From: Paenibacillus sp. HB172176
GTDB taxonomy: Bacteria; Bacillota; Bacilli; Paenibacillales; Paenibacillaceae
Length of the DNA: 64,000 bases
NCBI RefSeq assembly: GCF_011947265.1
Contig: NZ_JAATHD010000028.1
Coordinates: 17,146-81,145, forward strand
Direction: 5' to 3'
A program made the translations under genes and the position numbers. How positions within the stretch are numbered: the stretch's first letter is position 1; every line of letters begins with the position of its first letter. This document shows, piece after piece, positions 26,395-34,788 of this stretch. The notes under the pieces are model-generated. The model ran no database searches and was not told where the DNA came from. It worked only from the letters and a program-made list of their open reading frames with translations.

Positions 26395-27154
26395 GCGCAT
26401 CCCTCCGCTTCCCGAGATAGACCTCCGCAACGCGGTCGTCGCCCTGCACGTCCTCCATAGAGCCTTCCTTGAGGAGCTTGCCCTCATGCATGACCGTCAC
26501 CAGACTTGCGAAGTTACGCACGAAATCCATGTCATGCTCCACGACAACCACCGACCGCTTTGTCGCGATTTGCACAAGCAATTCGCCCGTCTTATCCGTT
26601 TCCTTGTCCGTCATGCCGGCTACCGGCTCGTCGAGCAGCAGCACCTCCGGCTCCTGCAGCAGCATCATCCCAATCTCGAGCCATTGCTTCTCGCCATGGG
26701 ACAATCCGCCGGAGCGCCAATGCGCCTTCTCTTCCAGACCGATCATCCGCAGCTGCTGATGAAGCCGATCCTGCTCCTCGACCTTCATTCGCGCAAACAA
26801 CGTCGCGGCCACCGTCCGTTTCTGACGCATGGCGATTTCCAGATTTTCCATGACGGTCATGGAAGGGAAGATCGACGGCGCCTGGAATTTGCGCCCGATG
26901 CCAAGCTCCGCAATCTGATGCTCCCGCTTTCTCGTAATATCCACCTTGTCGCCGAAGGTCACCTTGCCCGCCGTCGGCTTCACCTTGCCGCAGATCACGT
27001 CCAGCATCGTCGTCTTGCCCGCTCCGTTCGGGCCGATCAAGAATCGAAGCTCCGCCTTGGCAAGCGCCAGATTCATCCCTTGCACTGCCTTGAATCCGTC
27101 AAATTCCACCGTTACATCCCGACATTCCAGAATAGCCGCTTCCGCAACGCCCAT
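26372..27154 (-). CDS. urtD: Urea ABC transporter ATP-binding subunit UrtD
   Basis: A 260-residue LivG-type ATPase: Walker A GPNGAGKTT near 43, signature LSHGEKQWLEIGMML, Walker B LLLDEPVAGMTDKET, switch His in VEHDMDFV. The family's C-terminal LGKR tail is present. ATG 27154 has AAGGAGGG 8 nt upstream, so the longer open frame is rejected. Separated from urtC by about 200 bp holding an unusual purine tract; otherwise the operon is tight. Confidence 0.93.
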   Translation of the reverse strand: MGVAEAAILECRDVTVEFDGFKAVQGMNLALAKAELRFLIGPNGAGKTTMLDVICGKVKPTAGKVTFGDKVDITRKREHQIAELGIGRKFQAPSIFPSMTVMENLEIAMRQKRTVAATLFARMKVEEQDRLHQQLRMIGLEEKAHWRSGGLSHGEKQWLEIGMMLLQEPEVLLLDEPVAGMTDKETDKTGELLVQIATKRSVVVVEHDMDFVRNFASLVTVMHEGKLLKEGSMEDVQGDDRVAEVYLGKRRDAHAGRSTA

Positions 27155-27355
27155 AACACATTCCCTCCTTCTTATTCTCCGCTTTGCTCCTCGGCTCGCA
27201 GTCATTCTCCGTACCTCGACAATGCCTCGCGCCACGCTGACAACGTCTCACGCCCGCTCTCCAACCCTCATACTCCTCTTTCGCTCTCTTTCTCTCTTCC
27301 CCTTTATCTCTCTCACTCTCGATCAACAGCCTTCCGCAACCATGCTTCCCGCTTA
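27155..27355 (-). other. Purine-rich spacer between urtC and urtD
   Basis: On the minus (transcribed-sense) strand positions about 27262-27320 are almost pure A/G (repeats of GAGAGA and AAAGAG). The only break in an otherwise compact operon; it may delay ribosomes or adjust stoichiometry. Confidence 0.4.
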
Positions 27356-28474
27356 TCAGCCCTGCTTCAAACTGCCGTCCCCTTCCTTCGGAGATACCAG
27401 CTTACCTCGCTGCGATAGAAAGGCCGGCATGAAGCGGCGAAGCTTCTCCTTGCGAATATGGAACAGCCCTGCGATGCCCTTCGGCAGGAAAACAACCACG
27501 ACGACGAACAGGCCTCCCATGAAGAACAGCCATCCTTCCGGATACGCCGTGCTGAATTCGCTCTTCGCCCAGTTCATCGCAACCGCTCCGAGCGCCGCGC
27601 CGATCAAGGTCCCCCGACCCCCGATCGCAACCCACAGCACCATCTCGATCGACGGCACAATGCCAAGCATGGATGGCGAAATAATGCCGACATGCAGCAC
27701 GAACAGCATGCCCGCAAGGCCGGCTATGCCAGCGGAAATCGTGAAGATGACCATCTGATACATCGCCGGATTATAGCCGATGAACCGCACGCGATTCTCT
27801 CCGTCTCTAATGGCGCGCAGCACCTTGCCGAACCGGCTGGCCGTAATATAGCGGCATAACACGAAGATGCCCAGCATGACTGCTGCCGTAATCCAGTAGA
27901 GCACCCGCTTCGTGTCCGGCGAGCCCAGGGAATAGCCCAGAATCGTCGTATAACCGGTAACGCCGTTCGTCCCGCCCGTGACCGCTTGCTGGCCGACGAT
28001 CAAGGTTGTCGTAATGATGACGAGCGCCTGCGTCAGAATCGTGAAATATACGCCGCGAATCCGATTGCGGAAGGTGAAATAACCAAGCGCCAGCGCAAGC
28101 AACGCGGGGATGAGAATGCCCATCGCCAGCGCGAAGGGGAAGGATTCGAACGGCCTCCAGAACAGCGGCAGCTCCTTCAGGCCGCTCCAGCCCATGAAAT
28201 CCGGCAGCTTCCCATGCGTGGATTCCAGCTTCAAGTACATCGCCATCGCATAAGCACCGAGACCGAAGAAGATGCCGTGGCCCAGACTCAGAATGCCTGT
28301 GTAGCCCCATATCAGATCAAGGCCGAGCGCTACAATGGCGAAGGCCAGAAATTTCGCTAGCAAATTAAGCCGAAAATCGCTTATAAACATCGGAGCGGAG
28401 AACAAGACAGCCGCTGCGGCCGCATAACCCGCCAGTATCGCGATTTTTTTTGCGTTCCATGATTTTAATGCCAT
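27356..28474 (-). CDS. urtC: Urea ABC transporter permease UrtC
   Basis: A LivM-type inner permease with about ten membrane segments, including the typical LGLDLIWGYTGILSLGHGIFFGLGAYAMAMYL near 45-75 and the loop with REGENRVRFIGYNPAMYQ, where the usual word is RDGENRVRF. Extra N-terminal codons exist up to 28537; ATG 28474 (MALKSWNAKK) is preferred by family length, though its ribosome site (GGTGAGGG) is close. It forms the channel with UrtB. Lies 87 bp downstream of urtB. Confidence 0.9.
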   Translation of the reverse strand: MALKSWNAKKIAILAGYAAAAAVLFSAPMFISDFRLNLLAKFLAFAIVALGLDLIWGYTGILSLGHGIFFGLGAYAMAMYLKLESTHGKLPDFMGWSGLKELPLFWRPFESFPFALAMGILIPALLALALGYFTFRNRIRGVYFTILTQALVIITTTLIVGQQAVTGGTNGVTGYTTILGYSLGSPDTKRVLYWITAAVMLGIFVLCRYITASRFGKVLRAIRDGENRVRFIGYNPAMYQMVIFTISAGIAGLAGMLFVLHVGIISPSMLGIVPSIEMVLWVAIGGRGTLIGAALGAVAMNWAKSEFSTAYPEGWLFFMGGLFVVVVVFLPKGIAGLFHIRKEKLRRFMPAFLSQRGKLVSPKEGDGSLKQG

Positions 28475-28561
28475 ACCCTCACCGCTTTCCTCTTCCATCT
28501 CAGTTCTCTTGCCTCTTGCCTGAAGCCCTTTCTCCACAGCTGTCTCATGCGCCGCTTACGC

Positions 28562-29467
28562 CTAATCCAGAGAACGAGAGCGCATGGCCACGAATCCCGA
28601 TGGCTTCCACTGCAGGAAGGCGACGATGCAGACGAACACAAGCACCTTGCCGAGTGACGCATCCGTCCAATATTCGAACATCGTATTGAACATGCCGATT
28701 CCGGTCGCGCCAAGCACGGTTCCGACAAGCTTGCCGACTCCGCCCAGCACCACGACCATGAAGGCGTCCACGATATAATACGTGCCCAGCGACGGACCAA
28801 TGGGACCCATCAGCGTCAAAGCGCAGCCGGCTATGCCCGCAATGCCGGAGCCGATGGCGAACGTTACGGCGTCGACCCGTCTCGTCGAGATGCCGAGACA
28901 TGCGGCCATATCGCGATTTTGCATGACGGCGCGCATGTTTCTTCCCGCATGGCTGCGATAGATATACAGGTACATTGCAAGCAAGCAAACCAGCACAAGC
29001 GCGATAATGAACAATCGTTTGTATGGCAGAATCGTGCCGCTCATCACATGAATGCCGCCATCGAGCCAGGATGGGCTTGTAACCGCCACGTTCGGCGCTC
29101 CGAATATCGTTCGCGCGAGCTGCTGCAGCACAAGGCCGACGCCCCAAGTGGCAAGAAGACTGTCAAGCGGTCTGCCGTACAGAAATCGGATCAGGGACAG
29201 CTCCAGAATATAGCCGATGCAGAACGCCACCGCGAAGCTTGCGGGAATCGCAAGCGCGAAATACCAATCGAACATGGAATGAGGCAAATAATCCTTGAAC
29301 AAATTTTGCGTCAAATACGTGCTATACGCCCCAATCATAATGAGCTCGCCATGCGCCATATTGATGACCTTCATCAGACCGAAGGTAATCGACAGTCCGA
29401 GCGCGACCAGCAGCAGGATCGAGCTGATGCTCAGACCGTTGAACAACTGCAGTACATATAACTCCAT
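28562..29467 (-). CDS. urtB: Urea ABC transporter permease UrtB
   Basis: A 301-residue LivH-type permease with eight to nine membrane helices. Diagnostic stretches are GLMKVINMAHGELIMIGAY (residues 30-48), TWGVGLVLQQLART and the loop NRDMAACLGISTRRVDAVTFAIGSGIAG. AAGGGGTGATGAG precedes the ATG. The 107-bp gap after urtA holds a pairing stretch (AAAGG...CCTTT) that could reduce transcription into the permease genes, common after binding-protein genes. Confidence 0.93.
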   Translation of the reverse strand: MELYVLQLFNGLSISSILLLVALGLSITFGLMKVINMAHGELIMIGAYSTYLTQNLFKDYLPHSMFDWYFALAIPASFAVAFCIGYILELSLIRFLYGRPLDSLLATWGVGLVLQQLARTIFGAPNVAVTSPSWLDGGIHVMSGTILPYKRLFIIALVLVCLLAMYLYIYRSHAGRNMRAVMQNRDMAACLGISTRRVDAVTFAIGSGIAGIAGCALTLMGPIGPSLGTYYIVDAFMVVVLGGVGKLVGTVLGATGIGMFNTMFEYWTDASLGKVLVFVCIVAFLQWKPSGFVAMRSRSLD

Positions 29468-29574
29468 CTCATCACCCCTTAGCCTTAACCTCTCCGGCTT
29501 AACGACAGAAAGGAAGCATTCGATCGACCGAATACCTCCTTCTGCCCTTTCCTTACTTCATGAATGTCATTCGC

Positions 29575-30855
29575 TTAAGGCTGGATGCTGGCCGCCCAAT
29601 CGTAGCCCTTCAGGAATGGATCCGGCTTAATCGCCTCGCCCGAATTCCATAGCTCCTTGAACTGGCCGTCCGCTTGAACCTCGCCGATTCGAGCTGTTTT
29701 GTAGATGTGCTGGGTTTCGCCGTCGATCGTAACCTTGCCGCTCGGAGCGTCCCACTCCAGCCCCTTCGCCGCTTCCTTCACTTTGTCCACGTCGGTCGAA
29801 CCCGCTTTCTCGACTGCAGCAGCCCATAGATATACGGCCGTATAACCTGCCTCGATCGGGTCGGCCGTTACGCGGTCCGCTCCGTACTTCGCCTTGTAAT
29901 CCTCCACGAACTTCGGATTCGTAGGCGTATCCGTCGTTTCGAAATAGTTCCAAGCCGCCAGATGACCCGTCAGCACATCCGCGCCAATGCCGCGAATCTC
30001 TTCCTCTGCGACGGACACCGACAAGGTAGTCAAATCCTGCGCCGAAATGCCCGCATCCTTCAATTGCTTGAAGAACGCTACATTGCTGTCTCCGTTGAGC
30101 GTATTGTAGACAATATCCGGATCAGCCGCTTTGATCTTGCTGATGATTGTGCTGTAGTCCGTATGTCCAAGCGGCGTATACTCCTCGCCTACAAGCTCTC
30201 CGCCCTCCGCCTTCAATTGTTCCTTGATAATAAGGTTGGCTGTTCTCGGGAACACATAATCCGAGCCGAGCAAGAAGAACTTCTTGCCGCGATTCTCAAG
30301 CAGCCAGGTGACCGAAGGCACGATCTGTTGATTCGTGGTCGCTCCCGTGTAGAAGATATTCGGGGAAGCCTCGAGTCCCTCGTATTGAACCGGGTACCAA
30401 AGCAAGCCGTTCAGCTCTTCGAATACCGGAAGCATCGCTTTACGGCTCGCGGAGGTCCATCCTCCGAATACCGTCGCGACTTTATCCTCCGACAACAGCT
30501 TGCGCGCTTTCTCCGCGAAGGTCGGCCAATCCGAAGCGCCGTCCTCGAGCACCGGCACGATCTTCTTGCCCATCACGCCGCCCGCCGCGTTAATCTCGTC
30601 AATTGCCATCATTTCCGAATCGATAACCGATGTTTCGCTGATTGCCATCGTTCCGCTCTGCGAATGCAGAATGCCTACTTTGATTTCTCCGCCAGACGAC
30701 CCCTCTGTATCATTCGTGTCCGTACTCGTGTTTGCATTCGTGTTGGTGTTCGTGTTTGATGATGCCGGTTCATTGTTGTTCCCCCCGCAGCCGCTGAGCA
30801 CAAGACTTACCGTGATCAACAGCAACCCCAATTGATAGAACAAGCTTTTCTTCAT
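29575..30855 (-). CDS. urtA: Urea ABC transporter substrate-binding lipoprotein UrtA
   Basis: A 426-residue lipoprotein: lipobox LVLSGC with Cys23, an Asn/Thr-rich linker (about 28-52), then a type I periplasmic-binding fold with the UrtA words GILHSQSGTMAISE, VFGGWTSASRKAMLPVFE, LLWYPVQYEG and GSDYVFPRTAN, which separate UrtA from amino-acid-binding relatives. It captures urea (or short amides) outside the cell. ATG 30855 has GGGGAG 7 nt upstream. First gene of urtABCDE; no urease genes are in the window, so the urea-degrading enzyme must be elsewhere. Confidence 0.95.
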   Translation of the reverse strand: MKKSLFYQLGLLLITVSLVLSGCGGNNNEPASSNTNTNTNANTSTDTNDTEGSSGGEIKVGILHSQSGTMAISETSVIDSEMMAIDEINAAGGVMGKKIVPVLEDGASDWPTFAEKARKLLSEDKVATVFGGWTSASRKAMLPVFEELNGLLWYPVQYEGLEASPNIFYTGATTNQQIVPSVTWLLENRGKKFFLLGSDYVFPRTANLIIKEQLKAEGGELVGEEYTPLGHTDYSTIISKIKAADPDIVYNTLNGDSNVAFFKQLKDAGISAQDLTTLSVSVAEEEIRGIGADVLTGHLAAWNYFETTDTPTNPKFVEDYKAKYGADRVTADPIEAGYTAVYLWAAAVEKAGSTDVDKVKEAAKGLEWDAPSGKVTIDGETQHIYKTARIGEVQADGQFKELWNSGEAIKPDPFLKGYDWAASIQP

Positions 30856-30935
30856 CCTTCCACTCCCCATCTCTATAATAACTTCCTTTATTTCCGAACG
30901 TTTACATGGAATGTTCTGTCAACGTTCGTGAGCCT

Positions 30936-30976
30936 ATTATAGATTGAGGCATTAACTTGTGTCAATATAGTTGACA
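30936..30976 (-). promoter_or_regulatory. urt promoter with overlapping GlnR/TnrA-like box
   Basis: Minus strand: TTGACA (30960-30965), 18 bp, TATAAT (30936-30941). The -35 forms half of TGTCAACTATATTGACA (30960-30976), a close match to the TGTNA-N7-TNACA nitrogen-control site. A box over the -35 suggests repression by GlnR when nitrogen is ample. Confidence 0.8.
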
Positions 30977-31187
30977 TTAATTCATTCAATTTGAGACGAT
31001 TTAGCGTCTAAAGTCCTATTTTTCATTTAAATTAACATATTTATGTTAGTTTATGTTACACAATATGCATGCAAAAGTCTGATTATGTATGCCCTTATTT
31101 CTTCCGGCATAGGCATTTGCACCAATTGGATCGCTCTGTAATAGGCTATCTAGAGCTGTCATATCTACACACCTGGAGGCGATCCGT

Positions 31188-31775
31188 TTGACCGCAAAAC
31201 TGGAAGACACCAAGAAACGCACGCAGAAGCTTTCCACCGCTGCCGTGCAAGCCACAGCGGCCTATATGCTGCCCTTCTACCGCAAAGCGGCGAAAAATGA
31301 AGCGTTTGCGAAGGCATGGTCCGCAGCGGTTCGCAAAGGGAATATCGACGCCATGCAGAAGCTGCTTTCAACCGTATTGCCCCAACATATCCGGCTTGCC
31401 GAGCTTGGCTCGAACGGCATCGGCTTCTTCATCGGCTTCACCTTCCCTTACGACGACTACCCTTATGTCAATTCGACCTCGATCAGACCGGGCGAGACTC
31501 AGAACACATTCAGCGACGAGATGTTCAGACTCATTTCGAAGGACATTCTTCGATTCTACGCCGCGCTCGTCAGCAGCAAGGCTTTCGCCGAGGCGCTGGT
31601 GAAAGCCGTCAATCTCGGACATACAAAGCGACTCAAGCAGTACATTAAGATGTTCATCCCATCCTGCGCCTTGAAGAAGATCGAAAGCGACGATTCCGGC
31701 TTCTACCTCGGCTTCGAGTCCGCCGAGAGCAAATATACGTACTACAATCAGTTTTTCCGCGAGAAGGTTTTGTAA
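31188..31775 (+). CDS. Orphan protein with an internal duplication
   Basis: A 195-residue soluble protein I do not recognise. It starts at TTG 31188 with CTGGAGG 7 nt upstream. Two similar modules of about 55 residues are visible: 30-86 and 123-179, each with FY, a central AFA-A, AV-x-x-G, a helix, P, and an end G-F-x-x-GF (GIGFFIGF and SGFYLGF). No signal peptide, membrane segment or metal motif. It is transcribed toward the SPFH/RHH pair and shares the hairpin at 31813-31848 as terminator. Probably a lineage-specific gene; function unknown. Confidence 0.75.
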   Translation: MTAKLEDTKKRTQKLSTAAVQATAAYMLPFYRKAAKNEAFAKAWSAAVRKGNIDAMQKLLSTVLPQHIRLAELGSNGIGFFIGFTFPYDDYPYVNSTSIRPGETQNTFSDEMFRLISKDILRFYAALVSSKAFAEALVKAVNLGHTKRLKQYIKMFIPSCALKKIESDDSGFYLGFESAESKYTYYNQFFREKVL

Positions 31776-31812
31776 GGCACTGCTTCTCTTTGCAAATGTT
31801 ACGGATAAAACT

Positions 31813-31848
31813 AAAGAAGGAACCCCCGTATCAGGAGGTTCCTTCTTT
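31813..31848. terminator. Bidirectional terminator
   Basis: AAAGAAGGAACC / GGTTCCTTCTTT, a perfect 12-bp stem with a 12-nt loop, between two convergent genes. T-rich sequence follows on both strands. Confidence 0.85.
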
Positions 31849-31849
31849 G

Positions 31850-32023
31850 TTATTCTTTTGGCGGTCGAGGCGGCTTCAAGCGGCCGGCTTTGCCCAGCGC
31901 TTCCCGGAGCAGAAATTCGATATGGCCGTTGACGCTGCGGAATTCGTCATTCGCCCATTGCTCCAGCGCCCGGTGAATGTCCGGATCGAGTCGAAGCGGG
32001 AAAGCTTTCTTCTCTTTGGCCAT
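31850..32023 (-). CDS. Small ribbon-helix-helix (Arc-type) protein
   Basis: A 57-residue protein: KAFPLRLDPDIHRALEQWANDEFRSVNGHIEFLLREAL is the Arc/MetJ ribbon-helix-helix pattern (beta strand FPLRL, then two helices), followed by a short Pro-rich tail. It would bind DNA as a dimer. It begins 12 bp after the SPFH gene stop, so the two are co-transcribed; this pairing also occurs, as I recall, in other Bacillales. No toxin gene lies beside it, so a toxin-antitoxin role is not supported. Confidence 0.8.
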   Translation of the reverse strand: MAKEKKAFPLRLDPDIHRALEQWANDEFRSVNGHIEFLLREALGKAGRLKPPRPPKE

Positions 32024-32035
32024 TATCGGCTTACC

Positions 32036-32908
32036 CTAACTGTACAGCGAGCCTGTATTAATGACCGGCTGGGCCGCTCGGTCCGATACGATGGACACCA
32101 TCAGATTATTAACCATCGCCGCCCGCCGTTCCGCATCAAGCTCAATTCCGTTTTCTTCCAATTGTTTCTGCGCGGCGTCCACCATGCCGACCGCGCCTTC
32201 CACAATCTTCTGACGCGCGGCCACGATGGCTATTGCTTGCTGTCGCTGCAGCATCGCGCTGGCAATCTCCGGCGAATACGCCAGATGCGTAATACGCGTC
32301 TCCAGCAGCTCGACGCCCGCAACCTCCAGCCGTCTCTGCAAGTCTTGCTGAAGATCGCTGGCTACTTCATCGGCATTGCCGCGAAGAGATACCCCGTCTT
32401 CGCTGCCGAAGATATCATACGGGTATTGCGCCGCAATATGGCGAATCGCCGATTCGCTCTGAATTTCCACGAAGCGCTCGTATTGATCCACATCGAAGGT
32501 CGATTTCGCCGTGTCGAACACCTTGAACACGATAACAGCGCCGATTTCAATCGGATTGCCCTCCGCGTCGTTCACCTTCAGCTTCTGGCTGTTGAAATTG
32601 CGCACCTTCAACGATACCGAGGTTTTCACCGTCAGCGGCAGCACCATCCACAAGCCGCTCTCGACGACCGTTCCGATATACGTACCGAAGAACGTGATGA
32701 CCTTCGCTTGATTCGGCTGTACGATGACCAGCGAAGTCATTATGACGAATCCAAGGAGCACAATTACAATTCCCAGCGCGATTAACAAGCCAGACGGCTC
32801 TGCCGCCGCTATCGACATCGCCGCCATCCATATGCCGCAGACCACTGCGATAAGCGCAATGAAAAGCGCCAAATACCCGCTAATATACAACGCTTTTTTC
32901 TCTGTCAT
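32036..32908 (-). CDS. SPFH (band 7/stomatin-like) membrane protein
   Basis: A 290-residue protein with two hydrophobic N-terminal segments (residues 8-30 and 38-60) followed by a band-7 domain (PNQAKVITFFGTYIGTVVESGLWMVLPL, then VKVFDTAKSTFDVDQYERFVEIQSESAIRHIA and LQRRLEVAGVELLETRITHLAYSPEIASAML) and a coiled C-terminal region. Such slipins scaffold membrane microdomains. ATG 32908 is supported by GGGAG 8 nt upstream. Paired with the ribbon-helix-helix gene. Confidence 0.9.
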   Translation of the reverse strand: MTEKKALYISGYLALFIALIAVVCGIWMAAMSIAAAEPSGLLIALGIVIVLLGFVIMTSLVIVQPNQAKVITFFGTYIGTVVESGLWMVLPLTVKTSVSLKVRNFNSQKLKVNDAEGNPIEIGAVIVFKVFDTAKSTFDVDQYERFVEIQSESAIRHIAAQYPYDIFGSEDGVSLRGNADEVASDLQQDLQRRLEVAGVELLETRITHLAYSPEIASAMLQRQQAIAIVAARQKIVEGAVGMVDAAQKQLEENGIELDAERRAAMVNNLMVSIVSDRAAQPVINTGSLYS

Positions 32909-33487
32909 CTCGCACACTCCCATATCGATTTAATATTAATATGATATCACTTTTTCAAAATAAAGTAAATTAAATTCGCATGCCCCCGATGTTAACACGA
33001 TTCAAAACCAACCTTCATTTTAACACTTGAAACTTACGTGACGGATTTCTTATAATCAAACCCACCGGCCGGCATAAAGATATAACGAATCCACTCTCTA
33101 CGAAGATGCCCTCCAACTGAAACATAGCGACATCCTTTGAACGCAGCGCCTGCTCTAACGGACTTTTTATCCTCTTAGCCAACGTTTTTCAATTCCCTAT
33201 TGCTCTAACGGACTTTTTGTCCTCTTAGCCAACCAAACGAGCGAAAAAACAACGGGATTAACCCGCTAAGAGGCGAAAATGTCCGTTAAAAATCTGCGCT
33301 GGCTAAATAGAGCTTCTAAGGGTCGAAAAAGTCCGTTACAGTTGCAGGAATTACTCCCAAACCCCATACTTTCGGCCTTTCAGAGTCGGTGACCTAAAGC
33401 TTTGCAGTTCAAAGCAGCCTCGTACGCACATTAAGATTTTATTTGTCATTTCCTATGACCCAAAATCTTATAAATTCTATAATTATC
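32909..33487. other. Intergenic region with a repeat element
   Basis: Between the SPFH gene and the prsA-like terminator. The middle is copy B of the dispersed element (33152-33345). No gene is seen. Confidence 0.7.
33152..33345. repeat. Dispersed palindromic element, copy B
   Basis: The better-preserved copy. Two direct units of CTAACGGACTTTTTGTCC plus TCTTAGCCAA, the shared centre GAGCGAAAAAACAACGGGAT, then two inverted units (CTAAGAGGCGAAAATGTCC, AAAAAGTCCGTTACAG). Overall about 80% like copy A by eye. Not transposase-linked. Confidence 0.88.
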
Positions 33488-33539
33488 AAAAAAGGAACCG
33501 ACTGTCTGCAAATTAATTTGCAAAACAGTCGGTTCCTTT
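33488..33539 (-). terminator. Terminator of the prsA-like gene
   Basis: AAAGGAACCGACTGT pairs with ACAGTCGGTTCCTTT, a 15-bp stem with TTTTTT following on the minus strand; 30 bp past the stop. Confidence 0.95.
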
Positions 33540-33569
33540 GTTTTCATACAACTCTGACTAGACTTGAAT

Positions 33570-34703
33570 CTAGCTCGCGGAAGGAGCCACAGGCGCATCG
33601 GTTGCTGCGGGAGTATCCGTTGCCTCCGCATCCGAAGGACTAGGCGAAGCTTCCGCATCGCCATCCGCACCTTCGCTTGGCGACGGGGACGGCAATGTAA
33701 TATTAACGTCCATATCCGTCATTTCATTATTCGTGAAGTCATCGAGATACGTATAAGCGGCCGCATTTTTTACTTCCGCCTTGTCGTCATCCGACAATTG
33801 ATCATACGTTTGCAAATCGCGTTTCTCAACCAGAATCACATGATAGCCATAGTCGGATTGAACCGGATCGCCGATTTTGCCGAGCTCTTGGCTAAGCAAG
33901 GCTTGCTTGAACTCTTCCACAAACGATTTGCCTTCTTGTTCCTCATATTGGCCACCATTGTCGGCAGAGCCCGGGTCGTCGGAATATTCCTTCGCCAGTT
34001 CGTCCCAGCTTCCGCCGGCATCAAGCTTCGCTTTTACTTCTTTGGCGCGGGCTAGAGCCTCTTCATCGGTGCGAAGCTCCTTTGACTCGCCTGTCGTCTG
34101 GTCCTGCTGTGTTGTCGCGACCAGGATATGGCGGAAGGTCGTCTTCGCATAATCGGCCGTCATGCCGTCGAACGCCTTCTCTATATCCTCGTCCGTAACA
34201 AGCGAATTCACATGAGCGACAACCGCGGAGGTCAGCATGAGGAAGGTCGCCATATCTTCATCCGAGATGCCCTTCTCTTTCACTTGCGCTTGAAGATCGG
34301 CGTCGGACTCCTTGTATTGCTTGTATTGATCGAGCTGCTCGTCCACATCCGCGCTCGCCGTCTTCAGCGCATCCTCGGATGCACGGGCGCTCAATATTTT
34401 GTACGAGATATATTGCTGCAGAATCATCTCTTGGAATTGCGGAATTTCGATGATCGAAGCGTAGCTTGGTTGTGCGACAGCAAAAATATCGAGATATTTG
34501 TCGAACTCGTCTTGCGTAACCTCGCCGTCTTTGTAGGTGGCGACCACATCTCCGCCGTCAACGCCTTTGAATTCGAGCGAGTGCCCCTTACTGCCGCCAT
34601 TGCTGTTATTGCCGCATGCCGCCATCACCGTCATGACGAGCACTGCTGCAATAACGAGCAGCGCGCTTCTGCGCCATGCCGATTTGCGTGTACTATGCAA
34701 CAT
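33570..34703 (-). CDS. PrsA/SurA-like peptidyl-prolyl isomerase lipoprotein
   Basis: A 377-residue exported foldase. The signal ends in the lipobox VMAAC with Cys30. A SurA-like chaperone region (about 60-200) is followed by a parvulin domain near 200-320 (FRHILVATTQQ, KEYSDDPGSADNGGQYE, VQSDYGYHVILV). The C-terminus is a low-complexity Ser/Pro/Ala/Asp tail. It helps secreted proteins fold outside the membrane. It follows mfd by 85 bp, a neighbour seen in Paenibacillus; B. subtilis prsA is elsewhere. Confidence 0.9.
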   Translation of the reverse strand: MLHSTRKSAWRRSALLVIAAVLVMTVMAACGNNSNGGSKGHSLEFKGVDGGDVVATYKDGEVTQDEFDKYLDIFAVAQPSYASIIEIPQFQEMILQQYISYKILSARASEDALKTASADVDEQLDQYKQYKESDADLQAQVKEKGISDEDMATFLMLTSAVVAHVNSLVTDEDIEKAFDGMTADYAKTTFRHILVATTQQDQTTGESKELRTDEEALARAKEVKAKLDAGGSWDELAKEYSDDPGSADNGGQYEEQEGKSFVEEFKQALLSQELGKIGDPVQSDYGYHVILVEKRDLQTYDQLSDDDKAEVKNAAAYTYLDDFTNNEMTDMDVNITLPSPSPSEGADGDAEASPSPSDAEATDTPAATDAPVAPSAS

Positions 34704-34788
34704 GTTGAATCCCCTTTCAATAACTCACTATTTTCTTTACGCATTTAAACGTATTGTATCAGATTGCAATGCCAAAAAGCGAATTTCG

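Noticed and set aside
31850..32023. Antitoxin of a toxin-antitoxin pair
   Set aside because: The ribbon-helix-helix fold would fit, but there is no small toxin gene beside it; its partner is an SPFH membrane protein.
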